Source: Modestobacter italicus (GTDB lineage Bacteria > Actinomycetota > Actinomycetes > Mycobacteriales > Geodermatophilaceae). Taken from it: 64,000 nucleotides of DNA. The notes under the pieces are model-generated. The model saw only the letters and a list, made by a program, of their open reading frames with translations, did not search any database and had not been told where the DNA came from. Positions 33,092 to 42,780 of the stretch are shown one piece after another. The stretch is from contig NC_017955.1 of the NCBI RefSeq assembly GCF_000306785.1, forward strand, positions 1,612,001-1,676,000, read 5' to 3'. The position numbers and the translations under genes are program-made. Position 1 is the stretch's first letter, and every line of letters starts with the position of its first letter.

Positions 33092-34502
33092 CCCCACCAC
33101 CCACCTCCTCCGCGCCGTGGCCGTGCCTCGAGGACCCGACGGATCACCGATCTCGGTGGACTGGACGCTTGTCCGCCGGCTGCACGAGTCGACAGCGGCG
33201 GCGCTGGCCGAAGAGCTCAAGCGCAGCCCGGCACTCAGCACGGTGGCGCAGCAGGAGCTGGCCCGCACTCTTGTCCAGGACGGCATCGACGAGCTGGTGC
33301 GCGAACGGATGCGCGCCGGCCAAGCGGTGCCCACCCCGGAAGACGAACAGGCGATCGCCGAGGCGGTCTTCGCAGCCCAATTCGGGCTGGGTCGGCTGCA
33401 GCCCTACTTGGACGACCCGCTGGTGGAGAACATCGAGGCGCACGGGCACGACAACGTGTGGGTCGGCTATTCCGACGGCCGCGACGTCCGGGTCGATCCG
33501 ATTGCGGACTCGGACGAGGACCTGGTGCGTCAGCTACAGCACATCGCCGCCCGGCTGGGCCGCTCGGAGCGGACGCTGACCACGGCCAGTCCGCTGCTGA
33601 CCATGCGGCTGCCGGACGGGTCTCGACTGGCGGCGGTGATCGAGACCGTGCCGCGTCCGCAGTTGGTGATCCGGCGGCACCGGATCCGCGACGTCGACCT
33701 CGACGACATGGTGGAGCTGCGGGCGATCGAGCGGCCGCTGGCGGAGTTCCTACGGGCAGCAGTGCGAGCCCGGAAGAACATCGTGGTCACCGGCGCGCAG
33801 GGTGCGGGCAAGACGCTGCTGCTGCGAGCGTTGGCAAACGAGCTGCCGGTGAGCGAGAACCTGGCCACGATCGAGAAGCACTTCGAGCTGCTGCTGCACG
33901 AGCTGCCCGATCGGCATCCGCGGGTGGTGCCGTTCGAGGCCCGGGAGGGCTCCGGGGAGCGCGGCCCGGACGGCCGCCGCCTCGGCGAGGTGACGCTGAC
34001 GGAGCTGGTGGAGCAGGCGTTGGTGATGAACGTCAGCCGGGTGTGGCTGGGAGAGGTCCGTGGCGAGGAGGCTTGGCCGCTGATCGAGGTGATGGAGGCC
34101 GGCGAGGGCGGTTCGTGCTGCACACTGCACGCCCGCTCGGCACACCACGCGTTCGAGCGGCTGGCCAATCTGTGCATGCGCGGCCGCGCTGCGGTCACCC
34201 CGGAGCACGCGTACCGGTCATGTGCGTCGGCGATCGACCTGGTCGTGCACATCACCACTGTGGACGAGCGGTGGATCGGCGGTGAGCGGCAGCGGTTCGT
34301 CAGCCAGGTCGTCGAGTGCAACGGCATCGGCGAGGGCGGACGCCCGGCGGTCACCGAGGTTTTCGCTCCGGGACCCGACGGGCGAGCGGTGCCCGAGCAT
34401 GATCCGGTGGACTTGGCGGACTACGTGCGGGTTGGCTTCGATCCCGACTGGCTGCGAGTCGGCCAGGGACCGTGGGCCAGCACGGTCGGAGGGCCACGGT
34501 GA
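33081..34502 (+). CDS. tadA: TadA/CpaF-type secretion ATPase
   Basis: 473 residues, hexameric ATPase of the VirB11/PulE family that powers pilus assembly. N-terminal helical domain, then NIVVTGAQGAGKTLLLRAL (Walker A, about 239), NVSRVWLGEVRGEEAW (Walker B/Glu) and GGSCCTLHARSAHHAFERL (His box). GTG at 33081 overlaps the TadZ-like stop. Followed directly by tadB and tadC. Confidence 0.92.
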   Translation: MSADPTTHLLRAVAVPRGPDGSPISVDWTLVRRLHESTAAALAEELKRSPALSTVAQQELARTLVQDGIDELVRERMRAGQAVPTPEDEQAIAEAVFAAQFGLGRLQPYLDDPLVENIEAHGHDNVWVGYSDGRDVRVDPIADSDEDLVRQLQHIAARLGRSERTLTTASPLLTMRLPDGSRLAAVIETVPRPQLVIRRHRIRDVDLDDMVELRAIERPLAEFLRAAVRARKNIVVTGAQGAGKTLLLRALANELPVSENLATIEKHFELLLHELPDRHPRVVPFEAREGSGERGPDGRRLGEVTLTELVEQALVMNVSRVWLGEVRGEEAWPLIEVMEAGEGGSCCTLHARSAHHAFERLANLCMRGRAAVTPEHAYRSCASAIDLVVHITTVDERWIGGERQRFVSQVVECNGIGEGGRPAVTEVFAPGPDGRAVPEHDPVDLADYVRVGFDPDWLRVGQGPWASTVGGPR

Positions 34503-35407
34503 ACGGCGTGGGGCTGCTGGCCGGCGTGTGCGGAGCGTTCTTGGTCGCCGGCCTGCTGCTGTTTACCCACGCGCTCACCAGCCCGAAGCCGCCGGCTCGG
34601 CCCAAGCGTGGCAGGCCGCGTCCGACGGCCCCGGTGGACCGCCCGGCGGCGCGGCGTCAGCGAAGGCTGTGGGTGGTCGGTGGCGTGGCGGCGGCCGCGG
34701 CGTGGATGGTTTCGGGCTGGCCGGTCGGCGGGGTGCTGGTCGGGCTGGCGGTCGTCGGGGTGCCCTGGCTGCTGGCGCAGTTCTCCGCCGGCAACGCCGC
34801 GGTGGAGCGGCTCGAGGCGCTGCAGGAGTGGGTGCGCCGCACCTCCGACATCCTGGCTGCGGGCGGTGGGCTGGAGCAGACGCTGATGCGCTCGGCCCGT
34901 ACCGCACCCGAGCCGATTCAGGTGGAGGTGGTCACCCTGACGGCGCGGCTGCAGGCGCGCTGGCCGACGGACCGGGCGCTGCTCGCCTTCGCCGACGATC
35001 TCGACGACGCCGCTGGGGACCTGGTCGTCGGCGCCCTGCTGCTGGGTGCGGAGCTGCGTGGGCCGGGACTGGCGCGAGTGCTGACCGAGCTGGCGGGCAG
35101 CCTCAGCGAAGAGGTCACCATGCGCCGCAAGGTCGAGGCCGACCGCGCCAAACCTCGCGCGAATGCCCGCTGGCTGTTGCTGATCACCGTTGCGGCGGCC
35201 GGGCTGGCGGCCCTGAACGGCGACTACCTGGCGCCCTACGGCACCGGGATGGGTCAGCTGGTGCTGGCGGCCATCTGCGCGCTGATCGTCGGCTGCCTGC
35301 TGTGGATGCGCCGGCTCACCGTAGCCGTGCCCTCGACCCGCTTCCTGGTCGATCGCGATGGCAGCCGACGGACCGAACTCGACCCGGAGGAGGTGCCGGT
35401 CCGATGA
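34499..35407 (+). CDS. tadB: TadB-like type II secretion system F-domain membrane protein
   Basis: 302 residues. Helices at about 5-25, 60-95 and two near the C-terminus flank the T2SSF domain (LQEWVRRTSDILAAGGGLEQ, FADDLDDAAGDLVVGALLLG, SLSEEVTMRRKVEADRAKPR). Inner-membrane platform on which TadA acts. GTG start overlaps the tadA stop. Confidence 0.88.
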   Translation: MNGVGLLAGVCGAFLVAGLLLFTHALTSPKPPARPKRGRPRPTAPVDRPAARRQRRLWVVGGVAAAAAWMVSGWPVGGVLVGLAVVGVPWLLAQFSAGNAAVERLEALQEWVRRTSDILAAGGGLEQTLMRSARTAPEPIQVEVVTLTARLQARWPTDRALLAFADDLDDAAGDLVVGALLLGAELRGPGLARVLTELAGSLSEEVTMRRKVEADRAKPRANARWLLLITVAAAGLAALNGDYLAPYGTGMGQLVLAAICALIVGCLLWMRRLTVAVPSTRFLVDRDGSRRTELDPEEVPVR

Positions 35408-36318
35408 GCGGCCCCCAGGCGTTGCTGATCGGCTTCGGTGCGGTCGTCGGGCTCGGCGTGTTTCTGCTGCTGCGCGCCGCCCTGGTGGTCGAACAGCCGC
35501 GGTTGGCCGACGCGCTGGTCCGCCTGGATGGGCGCGCCGCACCCACGCTGGCCAAGCCGGTTCCGGCGGCGAGTGACTGGTGGGCGCGGGCGGCCGGCCG
35601 CGCCGGTATCTGGGCCGCCGCCCGGTTGCCGGCGGCGGGTCGGCGAGCGCCGGGACAGGCTCTGGCGTTGATCGGCTGGACGCCGGAGGGCTACGCCGCG
35701 CGCAAGGTGGGCCTGGCAGCGTTCGGCGCGGCCTTCGTGCCGCTGCTCACCGCCGTGCTCGGGCTGGCCGGCGTCCGCCTGCCAGTAGTGATCCCAGTGG
35801 CCGGATCGCTGGCGCTGGCCCTGGTCCTCTTCTTCGTCGTCGATCTCGTCGTGCGTGATCAGGCCGCTGAGGCGCGCTCACAGATGCGCCGGGCGCTGTG
35901 CTCGTATCTGGACCTGGTCAGCCTGCGCCGTGACGCCAGCGAGGGCCCCACCATCGCCCTGGAACGAGCCGCCGCACTCGGCAACGGGTGGGTATTCGCC
36001 CGGATCACCGACGCGCTGGTCGCCGCCCGGCTGGCCGGGGAGCCGCCGTGGGACGGGCTGCGCCGGCTGGCCGCCGACACCGGGGTCGGTGAGCTGGCCG
36101 ACGTCGCCGACATCGCCGCGGTCGCAGCCGTCGAGGGTGCGTCGATCGCCCCGACGCTGCGGGCTCGCGCCCAGTCCCTGCGGGTGCAGCTGCTGGCCGA
36201 GGAGGAGGCCGCGGCCAACACCGCCAGCGAGAAGCTCACCGCCCCGGTTGCGTTGCTGTCGATCGCCTTCCTGTTGCTGTTCCTCTATCCCGCTCTGGCC
36301 CGACTGATGGCCACCTGA
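35404..36318 (+). CDS. tadC: TadC-like type II secretion system F-domain membrane protein
   Basis: 304 residues with N-terminal helix, a central pair of helices, T2SSF domain (LCSYLDLVSLRRDASEGPTI, LADVADIAAVAAVEGASI) and a final helix (VALLSIAFLLLFLYPALARL). Partner of TadB. ATG overlaps the tadB stop. Confidence 0.88.
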   Translation: MSGPQALLIGFGAVVGLGVFLLLRAALVVEQPRLADALVRLDGRAAPTLAKPVPAASDWWARAAGRAGIWAAARLPAAGRRAPGQALALIGWTPEGYAARKVGLAAFGAAFVPLLTAVLGLAGVRLPVVIPVAGSLALALVLFFVVDLVVRDQAAEARSQMRRALCSYLDLVSLRRDASEGPTIALERAAALGNGWVFARITDALVAARLAGEPPWDGLRRLAADTGVGELADVADIAAVAAVEGASIAPTLRARAQSLRVQLLAEEEAAANTASEKLTAPVALLSIAFLLLFLYPALARLMAT

Positions 36319-36346
36319 CTGCCATGCCCCTGAGAAGGAGAGTCCG

Positions 36347-36544
36347 ATGATGCCGCTGCTCACCACCTTGACCGCCCTCGGCGCGGCGCTGCGCAAGCGG
36401 CTTCACGACCTGCGCGACGAGCCGGAACGCGGCTCGCTGTCGGTGGAGCAGGTGATCATCACGGTGGCGCTGATCGGCATCGCCGTCGCGCTGGTCGCGG
36501 TTATCGCCAACGCGGTCACCTCCCGCTCGAGCTCGATCCAGTAG
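36347..36544 (+). CDS. flp: Flp-type prepilin
   Basis: 65 residues. A charged leader ends in ERG, followed by SLSVEQVIITVALIGIAVAL: a Gly at the cleavage site and Glu at +5 ahead of a long hydrophobic helix, the type IV pilin rule. Short C-terminus with Ser-rich tail, as in Flp pilins. AAGGAG eight bases before ATG, the best ribosome site of the operon, fits high pilin output. Confidence 0.82.
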   Translation: MMPLLTTLTALGAALRKRLHDLRDEPERGSLSVEQVIITVALIGIAVALVAVIANAVTSRSSSIQ

Positions 36545-36551
36545 CCAGTCC

Positions 36552-37016
36552 GTGGTCCGCTCCGCCAGCCCACGCGGCCTCACACCGTGGTCCCGGCTCG
36601 GCCATGTCTCTGGCCGCCGGGCCAGCGGCGTGGCGGGTCGACGGCTGTCCGGGGAGCGCGGCGCGGCGTCGGTGGAGCTGGCGGTCACGTTCCCCGTTGT
36701 GCTCTTGCTGGTCATGACGCTGATCCAGGTGGCCTTGTGGTTCCACGCCCGCTCAATCGCTCTCGGCGCTGCGCAGGAAGGCGCCCGGGAGGGCCGGGTA
36801 CAGCCTGCCTCGACCGCCCGCGCCGGGACGGCGGCCGAGGACTTCCTCGACCAGACCGCCTCCGACCTGCTCACCGGCCGGGACGTGACCGTGGCCGCCT
36901 CACCGACCAGCATCGAGGTGACCGTGACCGGCACTTCGCTCAGTCTCTTCCCCGGCCTTTCCGGCTGGGCGGTCACCCAGAGCGCCGTCGGCCCCGTGGA
37001 ACGGCCGACGCCATGA
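36552..37016 (+). CDS. TadE-like pseudopilin
   Basis: 154 residues. Basic leader, then RGAASVELAVTFPVVLLLVM, the TadE signature (G|xxxxE plus hydrophobic helix), and an extracytoplasmic domain. GTG start seven bases after the pilin gene. Ends overlapping the next ATG. Confidence 0.82.
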   Translation: MVRSASPRGLTPWSRLGHVSGRRASGVAGRRLSGERGAASVELAVTFPVVLLLVMTLIQVALWFHARSIALGAAQEGAREGRVQPASTARAGTAAEDFLDQTASDLLTGRDVTVAASPTSIEVTVTGTSLSLFPGLSGWAVTQSAVGPVERPTP

Positions 37017-37438
37017 ACGGCCGGGTCGGGGAGCGGGGGGCGGTGTCGGTCGAGTTGGCGCTGCTGGCCCCGGCGCTGCTCCTGCTGCTGTCTTTCGCCG
37101 TCGTCGCCGGACGGACCCAGGTCGCCGAGGGCGCCGTCGCCGAGGCTGCTCGCGCGGCCGCCCGGGAAGCCTCCCTGTCCGGCGATCCCGCCACGGCGAC
37201 GGCCTCGGCCACCGCGCAGGCGAAGCGCTCTCTGACCGCTCAAGACCTGGGGTGCGAGCGCACCACGATCGATGTCGACACCGCCGGCTTCCAAGCACCG
37301 CCCGGCCAGTCGGGCGACGTCACTGTGTCGATCACGTGTGTCGTCGACATGGCCGACCTTCTGGCACCCGGTCTGCCCGGTTCGGTGACCGTGGATGCGA
37401 TCTTCACCAGCCCCGTCGACGCCTACCGCGAACGATGA
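37013..37438 (+). CDS. TadE/TadF-like pseudopilin
   Basis: 141 residues. ERGAVSVELALLAPALLLLL again gives the Glu-at-+5 hydrophobic start of TadE-like proteins; a paired Cys (LGCERTT, ITCVVD) may form a disulfide outside the cell. ATG overlaps the previous stop. Confidence 0.82.
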   Translation: MNGRVGERGAVSVELALLAPALLLLLSFAVVAGRTQVAEGAVAEAARAAAREASLSGDPATATASATAQAKRSLTAQDLGCERTTIDVDTAGFQAPPGQSGDVTVSITCVVDMADLLAPGLPGSVTVDAIFTSPVDAYRER

Positions 37439-37875
37439 ACCCCCGACAGCGCCTCCGAGGCCAAGACGCCGAGCGCGGGGCGCTTGGCGTCTTCCTCGCC
37501 GTCCTTGTCCCCGGCCTGCTGTTGATCATCGGCCTGGCCGTCGACGGTGGCGCCAAGGTGGCCGCCACCCAGCGCGCCGACGCCATCGCCGACGAAGCCG
37601 CCCGCGCCGGCGGCCAAGCCCTCGACGTCTCCGCCGCTCTCGCGGGAGATGTCCGGGTCGATCCGGCCGCCGCGGTCGCCGCCGCGCGGGACTACCTCGA
37701 CCGCAATGGCGTGCACGGCGCGGTGACGGTTGTGGACGGCGACTCCCTGACGGTGACCACGACGATCACCGAGCCGACCAGCTTCCTCGGCCTCATCGGC
37801 ATTCAGACCATGACCGTGGAGGGCTCCGGGACCGCCGACCTCATCAGCGACCAGGACGTAGGAGCGGAGCCATGA
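37435..37875 (+). CDS. TadG-like pilus-assembly protein
   Basis: 146 residues. AERGALGVFLAVLVPGLLLI starts the membrane helix; GLAVDGGAKVAATQRADAIA DEAAR-type sequence after it is typical of TadG/Flp-associated proteins. Last small pilus protein before the LysM protein, ATG overlapping the stop of the previous gene. Confidence 0.78.
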   Translation: MNPRQRLRGQDAERGALGVFLAVLVPGLLLIIGLAVDGGAKVAATQRADAIADEAARAGGQALDVSAALAGDVRVDPAAAVAAARDYLDRNGVHGAVTVVDGDSLTVTTTITEPTSFLGLIGIQTMTVEGSGTADLISDQDVGAEP

Positions 37876-40800
37876 CCACTACGCCGCGGGCGCTCGATGT
37901 GCTGCGCCGACTGCTCGCATTGCTCGTCCTCGTTGCTGCGGTCGCTGGCGTCCCGTTCGCGCTCTGGGAGCTTGGCGCGGCCTACCTGCCGACAGCGCTT
38001 TCCTCATGGGAGCAGGTCACGGACGCGTTGAGTGGGCCGGACAACGGTGGTCTCTTCCTGGGCCTGCTCGTGGTGATCGGCTGGGCCGCGTGGGCGGTGT
38101 TCGCCCTGTCGGTGGCCGTCGAGCTCGCCGCCCAGTTGCGCGGTCTCCCACCCCTGCGGCTGCCCGGCTTGGCGGCATCCCAGCAGCTGGCCGGCCTACT
38201 CGTTGCCGCCGTCGTCGGCGTCGGGGGCGCGCCTCTGCTCGCCGCCCCGGCGCTCGCCGGACCACCCGTGGTCGCTGAGCAGCCGACCGACGAACCGCCA
38301 CCGATTCCTTCTTCCGTACCGGATACCGAGCCAGCCGAGCCTGCCGCGAACGGCCCCACGTACACGGTGCAGCCGCGCGACACCCTCGGCCGTATCGCCG
38401 CCCGTTCCCTTGGGGACTGGACGCGGTTCGAGGAGATCCTCGAGCTCAACCGCGGCCGACCCCAGCCCGACGGCGCTGTCCTGACCGATCCGGCGCTCGT
38501 CCGCCCCGGCTGGATCCTGGTCCTCCCGCCCGACGCCACCCTCGCCGAGGCCGGATCAATCGCCGGGGAGGTGACGGTGCGCCCCGGTGACACCCTCGCA
38601 GACATCGCTGCGCAGCACGGCCTGGACAGTTGGCAGCCGATATTCGACCTCAACGCCGGCGAACCGCTGCCCGGGGGCGGCGGATTCAGCGACCCCGACC
38701 TGATCCGCCCCGGGCAGGTCCTCGACCTCCCCCCGGCCGACCCGGCAGCCGCCGACGCCGGTCCGCCAGCCGCTCCCGGACCACCAGCCGAGGAAGCGCC
38801 GCCGCCACCTCCGTTGGACGAGGACGAGCTCCCCGTGCCGGCCGAGCCATCGCCGACCCCGGACGCCTCGCCGGCAGCGGAGAGTCCACCCGAGGACCCG
38901 GAGCAGTCGGCAGCCGACACCGACAGCCTCGATGCCGACGCCGACCAGTTCCCGGCGGAGATGGCGTCCGTTCTCGCCGGCAGCGGGGCAATGCTCGCTG
39001 CGGGCGTGGGCGCGGCGTGGCTGGCGCATCGCCGCCAGCGCCTGCGCCGCCGGCGTCCCGGCCGGAGGCTGGCCCCCCTTCCGACGACCCAGTCGGCCAT
39101 ACAGACGGTCCTGGCATCGGCGGCCGACAAGGGCACGGCCGACTACGCCGCGCTCGACCTGGCGCTGCGCGGCCTCGCCGTCCAGGTGTCCGCCGATCCG
39201 GACGCGCGACTCCCCGACGTCGTCGCCGCCCGACTCCACGGCGGCCAGCTCGAGCTGCGGCTGCACGCTCCGGCCGACCGACCTCCGCCGGCACCGTGGA
39301 TCGCCGACGACACCGGTCTCCGGTGGTCGGCGCGGCTCGACCAGGACACCGGTGTCGACCCCCAGGTGGCCCGCACCCGCTTGGCGCCGTACCCGACTCT
39401 GGTCACCATCGGCACCGACACCGACACCGACACCGCAGGCCGCTGGCTGCTGGACCTGGAACGTCTCGGGGCGGTGCACGTGACCGGACCGCCCGACCGC
39501 CGCGAGAACTTCGTCCGGCACCTGGCCGCCGAACTGGCCGTCAACGGCTGGTCGGACCTGCTCACCGTCACGCCCGCCGGCTTTGGTGACGAACTGGTCG
39601 ACCTCGCCCCCGGGCGGGTCCACCCGGTCGACGGCGCAACCGACCCCGGCCTGCACCTCGGCCTGGCGGAAGCCGCCGAGTCCGACAGTGACGACGTGCT
39701 GGACGGGCGGCTGCGGGCCGGAGCCGGGGACGGCTGGATGCCGCAGGTCGTCCTCGTCCCACATCCGCCGGATCAGGTCGGCGAACTGGCCGAGGCCGCC
39801 GCTGCTCTGCGAACGCGGGAGCGGCGCGCCGCGGTCGCACTCGTGCTCGGCGCCGAGCCGGAGCAGGTCAGCGACGCGTGGCTGCTCACGCTGACCGACG
39901 ACGGGTCGCTGCTCGTCCCGGCGCTCGGGCTGCGGCTGCCGGCGCCAGTGCTGACCGCCCAGCAGGCCCGTGACATCGCCACGCTGCTGGCCTTCGAGCG
40001 CGACTCCGAGGACGCCCCGATCCCCGTCGCCGACGGCGACCGCCCCTGGCAGGTGCACACCGACGCCGCCGGCGCGCTCCACGGCGACCTGACCGGTCCG
40101 GACACCGCTGCGCCACCGACCTCCGCCCAGCCGCCACTGCTCCGACGGGGCTCCACTACCGAGGCGGTCCGCGACTCGACGCCACCCACACCGACCGGCA
40201 GTCCGACGGGGGCGCGGACATCGTGGACGACCAGCGGTGCTTCCGACGTGCCGGGGTTTGCAGTGCCGGCCGACGTGCGCAGCGAGATCGAGGACGACCT
40301 CAACCAACTCGACCGCGATCTGGCCGACTGGTGGTCGCCGGACTGCGCCCGGCCGCGGCTGACCCTGCTCGGACCGGTCGCACTGCATGCGCACGGTGAT
40401 GAGGCGGCCGTCGCCAGGTCCGGGTTGCGGCGCCGCTACGAGGAGACGGTCGCCTACCTCGCCACCCGCCCGCACGGAGCCACCGCTGACGAGGCCGCCA
40501 CCGCGCTGCAGCCGGCCCGCGGCGGCAGGACCGACCCCGTGAGCGCCCGCGCCTACGTGCACCGGGTCGCCGCCGGCGCTCGCGCATGGCTGGGCACCGA
40601 CCCCACCACCGGGCAAAAGCACCTCAGCTCCGGTCACCGCGGCCGCTACATGCTGACCGGCGTGCTCATCGACGCCGACCTGTTCCGCCAGCTGCGCGCC
40701 CGGGCCGCGGTGCGCGGCGACGGCGGCCTGCCCGACTTGCTGGCCGCTCTGCGGCTGGTGTCCGGCCCGCCGTTCGCGCAGCGTCCGGCCGGTTATGAGT

Positions 40801-41120
40801 GGTTGGACGGCTTGGACCTGACGCTCACCGCAGCCGTCTGCGACGTCGCCCACCAGGTTGTCTCCACAGCCCTCCCCGGTGGCGACCTGGCCGCCGCAGG
40901 CACCGCCTCCGCCACCGCCCTGCTCGTCGCGCCCGACGATGAGCAGGCCCTGCTCGACGCGATGTGGGTGGCCTTTCACCAGGGTCACCGTGCCGAGGCC
41001 GAGACCTACGTCGGGCGCATCGTGGCTGTCCACGACGGTGAGGACGAGATGGACCTGCCCATGAGCACGGCGGAGACCATCAACCGCGCCCGCCGGCAGT
41101 TCCTCGACCGCGCGTCATGA
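37872..41120 (+). CDS. Large membrane protein with LysM repeats and BTAD-like domain
   Basis: 1082 residues. Three hydrophobic segments in the first 125, then two LysM units (YTVQPRDTLGRIAARSLGD near 163; VTVRPGDTLADIAAQHG near 233), a Pro-rich stretch, a helix around 370 (AEMASVLAGSGAMLAAGVGA), a long cytoplasmic region, and a C-terminal winged-helix plus BTAD module (PRLTLLGPVALHAHG ... YVHRVAAGARAWLG ... LLDAMWVAFHQGHRAEAETY). Such proteins occur at the end of actinobacterial Tad loci. It could couple cell-wall contact to gene control; that is inference. Confidence 0.85.
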   Translation: MTTTPRALDVLRRLLALLVLVAAVAGVPFALWELGAAYLPTALSSWEQVTDALSGPDNGGLFLGLLVVIGWAAWAVFALSVAVELAAQLRGLPPLRLPGLAASQQLAGLLVAAVVGVGGAPLLAAPALAGPPVVAEQPTDEPPPIPSSVPDTEPAEPAANGPTYTVQPRDTLGRIAARSLGDWTRFEEILELNRGRPQPDGAVLTDPALVRPGWILVLPPDATLAEAGSIAGEVTVRPGDTLADIAAQHGLDSWQPIFDLNAGEPLPGGGGFSDPDLIRPGQVLDLPPADPAAADAGPPAAPGPPAEEAPPPPPLDEDELPVPAEPSPTPDASPAAESPPEDPEQSAADTDSLDADADQFPAEMASVLAGSGAMLAAGVGAAWLAHRRQRLRRRRPGRRLAPLPTTQSAIQTVLASAADKGTADYAALDLALRGLAVQVSADPDARLPDVVAARLHGGQLELRLHAPADRPPPAPWIADDTGLRWSARLDQDTGVDPQVARTRLAPYPTLVTIGTDTDTDTAGRWLLDLERLGAVHVTGPPDRRENFVRHLAAELAVNGWSDLLTVTPAGFGDELVDLAPGRVHPVDGATDPGLHLGLAEAAESDSDDVLDGRLRAGAGDGWMPQVVLVPHPPDQVGELAEAAAALRTRERRAAVALVLGAEPEQVSDAWLLTLTDDGSLLVPALGLRLPAPVLTAQQARDIATLLAFERDSEDAPIPVADGDRPWQVHTDAAGALHGDLTGPDTAAPPTSAQPPLLRRGSTTEAVRDSTPPTPTGSPTGARTSWTTSGASDVPGFAVPADVRSEIEDDLNQLDRDLADWWSPDCARPRLTLLGPVALHAHGDEAAVARSGLRRRYEETVAYLATRPHGATADEAATALQPARGGRTDPVSARAYVHRVAAGARAWLGTDPTTGQKHLSSGHRGRYMLTGVLIDADLFRQLRARAAVRGDGGLPDLLAALRLVSGPPFAQRPAGYEWLDGLDLTLTAAVCDVAHQVVSTALPGGDLAAAGTASATALLVAPDDEQALLDAMWVAFHQGHRAEAETYVGRIVAVHDGEDEMDLPMSTAETINRARRQFLDRAS

Positions 41121-41296
41121 GGCCGCCGCACGTACCCCACGACCGGGGAGCGTCGCACTCGAACTTGGCCTGGTGCGCGCCGCGCTGGCGTACCTTGCCG
41201 GCATCCACGATCACTGCGCTCCGGCCGGTCAAGGGGAATACGCCCACGTCCGGCTGGGAGCGCTGATCGCCTGGCCGGCCCGGCCCTGATCCAGCG

Positions 41297-41557
41297 ATGC
41301 CCTATCCGCCGCGGCCACAGCTGCGCCCGCTGCCCGCGTTCGCCGGAACCGCCCGCACCGGCACCGTGCCCAGCCAGAGGCTGCAGGCGCAGCTGGAGGC
41401 GTTCGTCCTGGCCCAGTACGCCGCCGGCCGTTCGCTGCGGCAGATCGCCGACCTGATCGACCGTTCCCCGACCGCGGTCCGCCGCGTGCTCGACAAGCAC
41501 CAGGTGCCGCGGCGTGCCGTCGGCGCTCCACGGCAGACCGATGACGCCGGGGGATGA
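41297..41557 (+). CDS. Small helix-turn-helix protein
   Basis: 86 residues. AQYAAGRSLRQIADLIDRSP and TAVRRVLDKHQVPRR form a homeodomain-like HTH of the resolvase/transposase type (RSxRxIAxxxxxSxxAVRRxL). ATG at 41297. It lies alone between the Tad and transfer loci, so it may regulate either. Confidence 0.72.
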   Translation: MPYPPRPQLRPLPAFAGTARTGTVPSQRLQAQLEAFVLAQYAAGRSLRQIADLIDRSPTAVRRVLDKHQVPRRAVGAPRQTDDAGG

Positions 41558-41814
41558 CTCGAGGACGAAATCCGCGCCTCGACGCTCTCGCCAGGACCGG
41601 TCGATGCATCAGCGCGGTTCTTGAGCGGTATCGGAACAGCGCGCAGCATCCCTCGGGGCGCCGCATCCGTCCTCCGGTGATCCTCCAGTAACCCCCGCCG
41701 ATGCGCGCCCTTAGTCATCGCTGGCCGCGCCGGCACACACCCGATATCGGTCGAGAACCGCTGTGCAGTAGCCGACTGGAGGACTACTAGAGGCCCCGGC
41801 CACACGGTCGGTGC

Positions 41815-42780
41815 ATGCAGACCACAGCCCCGAGTCAGGAGTCGAGGCGCGGCCAGATGAGCCGTGGTGCGCCGTCGGCGGCGACGTCGCCCTCCAGCTC
41901 CACGGATCCTCACGAGGCACGGTCAATGACCGTGCGCGCCATGCGCGCGGCCGTCGTGGCGATCCGCGCGGGGCTCTTCGACGACGTCACCGACGACGTT
42001 CTCGCGCAGGAAGACCAGGCTTTCGGGGCCGCGGTCCGCCGCCGTGCCGGCCAACCGGATCACTCGCGCGTCCCGTGGACGCGAGCGGGCGTCGGCGGCC
42101 GTGTCATCCTGGTTGTGGCCGGTCACGCCGGGGCCGGTGCTTCCACCGTTGCGTTGGCGCTGGCTGAGGGGCTGGCGGAGAACCGGCGGGTGCAGCTGGT
42201 CGACTACTCCGAGCCGGCCCGGTCGGGGCTGGCGGCGGCCCCGACCATCGAACTGGGCACCGACGGCGCCGGGTGGCGGTGCGGTCGCCGCGGTCGACTC
42301 GACGTCATCCGGCTCGCTCGGGGCCCCGCCGACGGAGCGCTCCCACCGCTCCCGGAAGCTGACGCGGACACCACGGTGGTGGTGGACCCAGGTTGGTCGA
42401 CGACCTCTGCGCTGCTCGACTCGCCGAGGTCGCTCGTCGACTGCTCTCTGGTGGTCGTCACCCGGGTCACGATCCCAGCTATCCGGCAGACCGAGCAGGT
42501 CCTGGCAGCCGTCAGCGGGGAGGCGGAAGTCGCGGCGGTGGGCCCCGCGCGGTGGCCACGGCTGGTCGAGGCCAACTGCGGTCCGCGGCTCGGTGAGGCG
42601 CGGTCGAAGGGCCAGGTGGTCCCGGTGCCGTTCTGCCGGCGCCTGCAGACCACCGGGCTGACCGGGGACCGGCTACCGAAACCGGTGGCCGCCGCCGGCC
42701 GGGCGCTGGCCGCGCTCGTGGCCCCGCCGGCGCCACCTCGGCACCGGCGCCGGGCAGTGCGGGCCGGGGCGACCCGATGA
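41815..42780 (+). CDS. P-loop ATPase-like protein of the transfer operon
   Basis: 321 residues. VILVVAGHAGAGASTVALAL is a MinD-like deviant Walker A, followed by VQLVDYSEPARSG and VVVDPGWSTTSALLDSP. The N-terminal 90 residues are disordered and then helical. ATG at 41815. First gene of the T4SS cluster, coupled to the VirB2-like gene by ATGA. Role unknown; similar proteins lie at this place in other actinobacterial conjugative elements. Confidence 0.72.
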   Translation: MQTTAPSQESRRGQMSRGAPSAATSPSSSTDPHEARSMTVRAMRAAVVAIRAGLFDDVTDDVLAQEDQAFGAAVRRRAGQPDHSRVPWTRAGVGGRVILVVAGHAGAGASTVALALAEGLAENRRVQLVDYSEPARSGLAAAPTIELGTDGAGWRCGRRGRLDVIRLARGPADGALPPLPEADADTTVVVDPGWSTTSALLDSPRSLVDCSLVVVTRVTIPAIRQTEQVLAAVSGEAEVAAVGPARWPRLVEANCGPRLGEARSKGQVVPVPFCRRLQTTGLTGDRLPKPVAAAGRALAALVAPPAPPRHRRRAVRAGATR

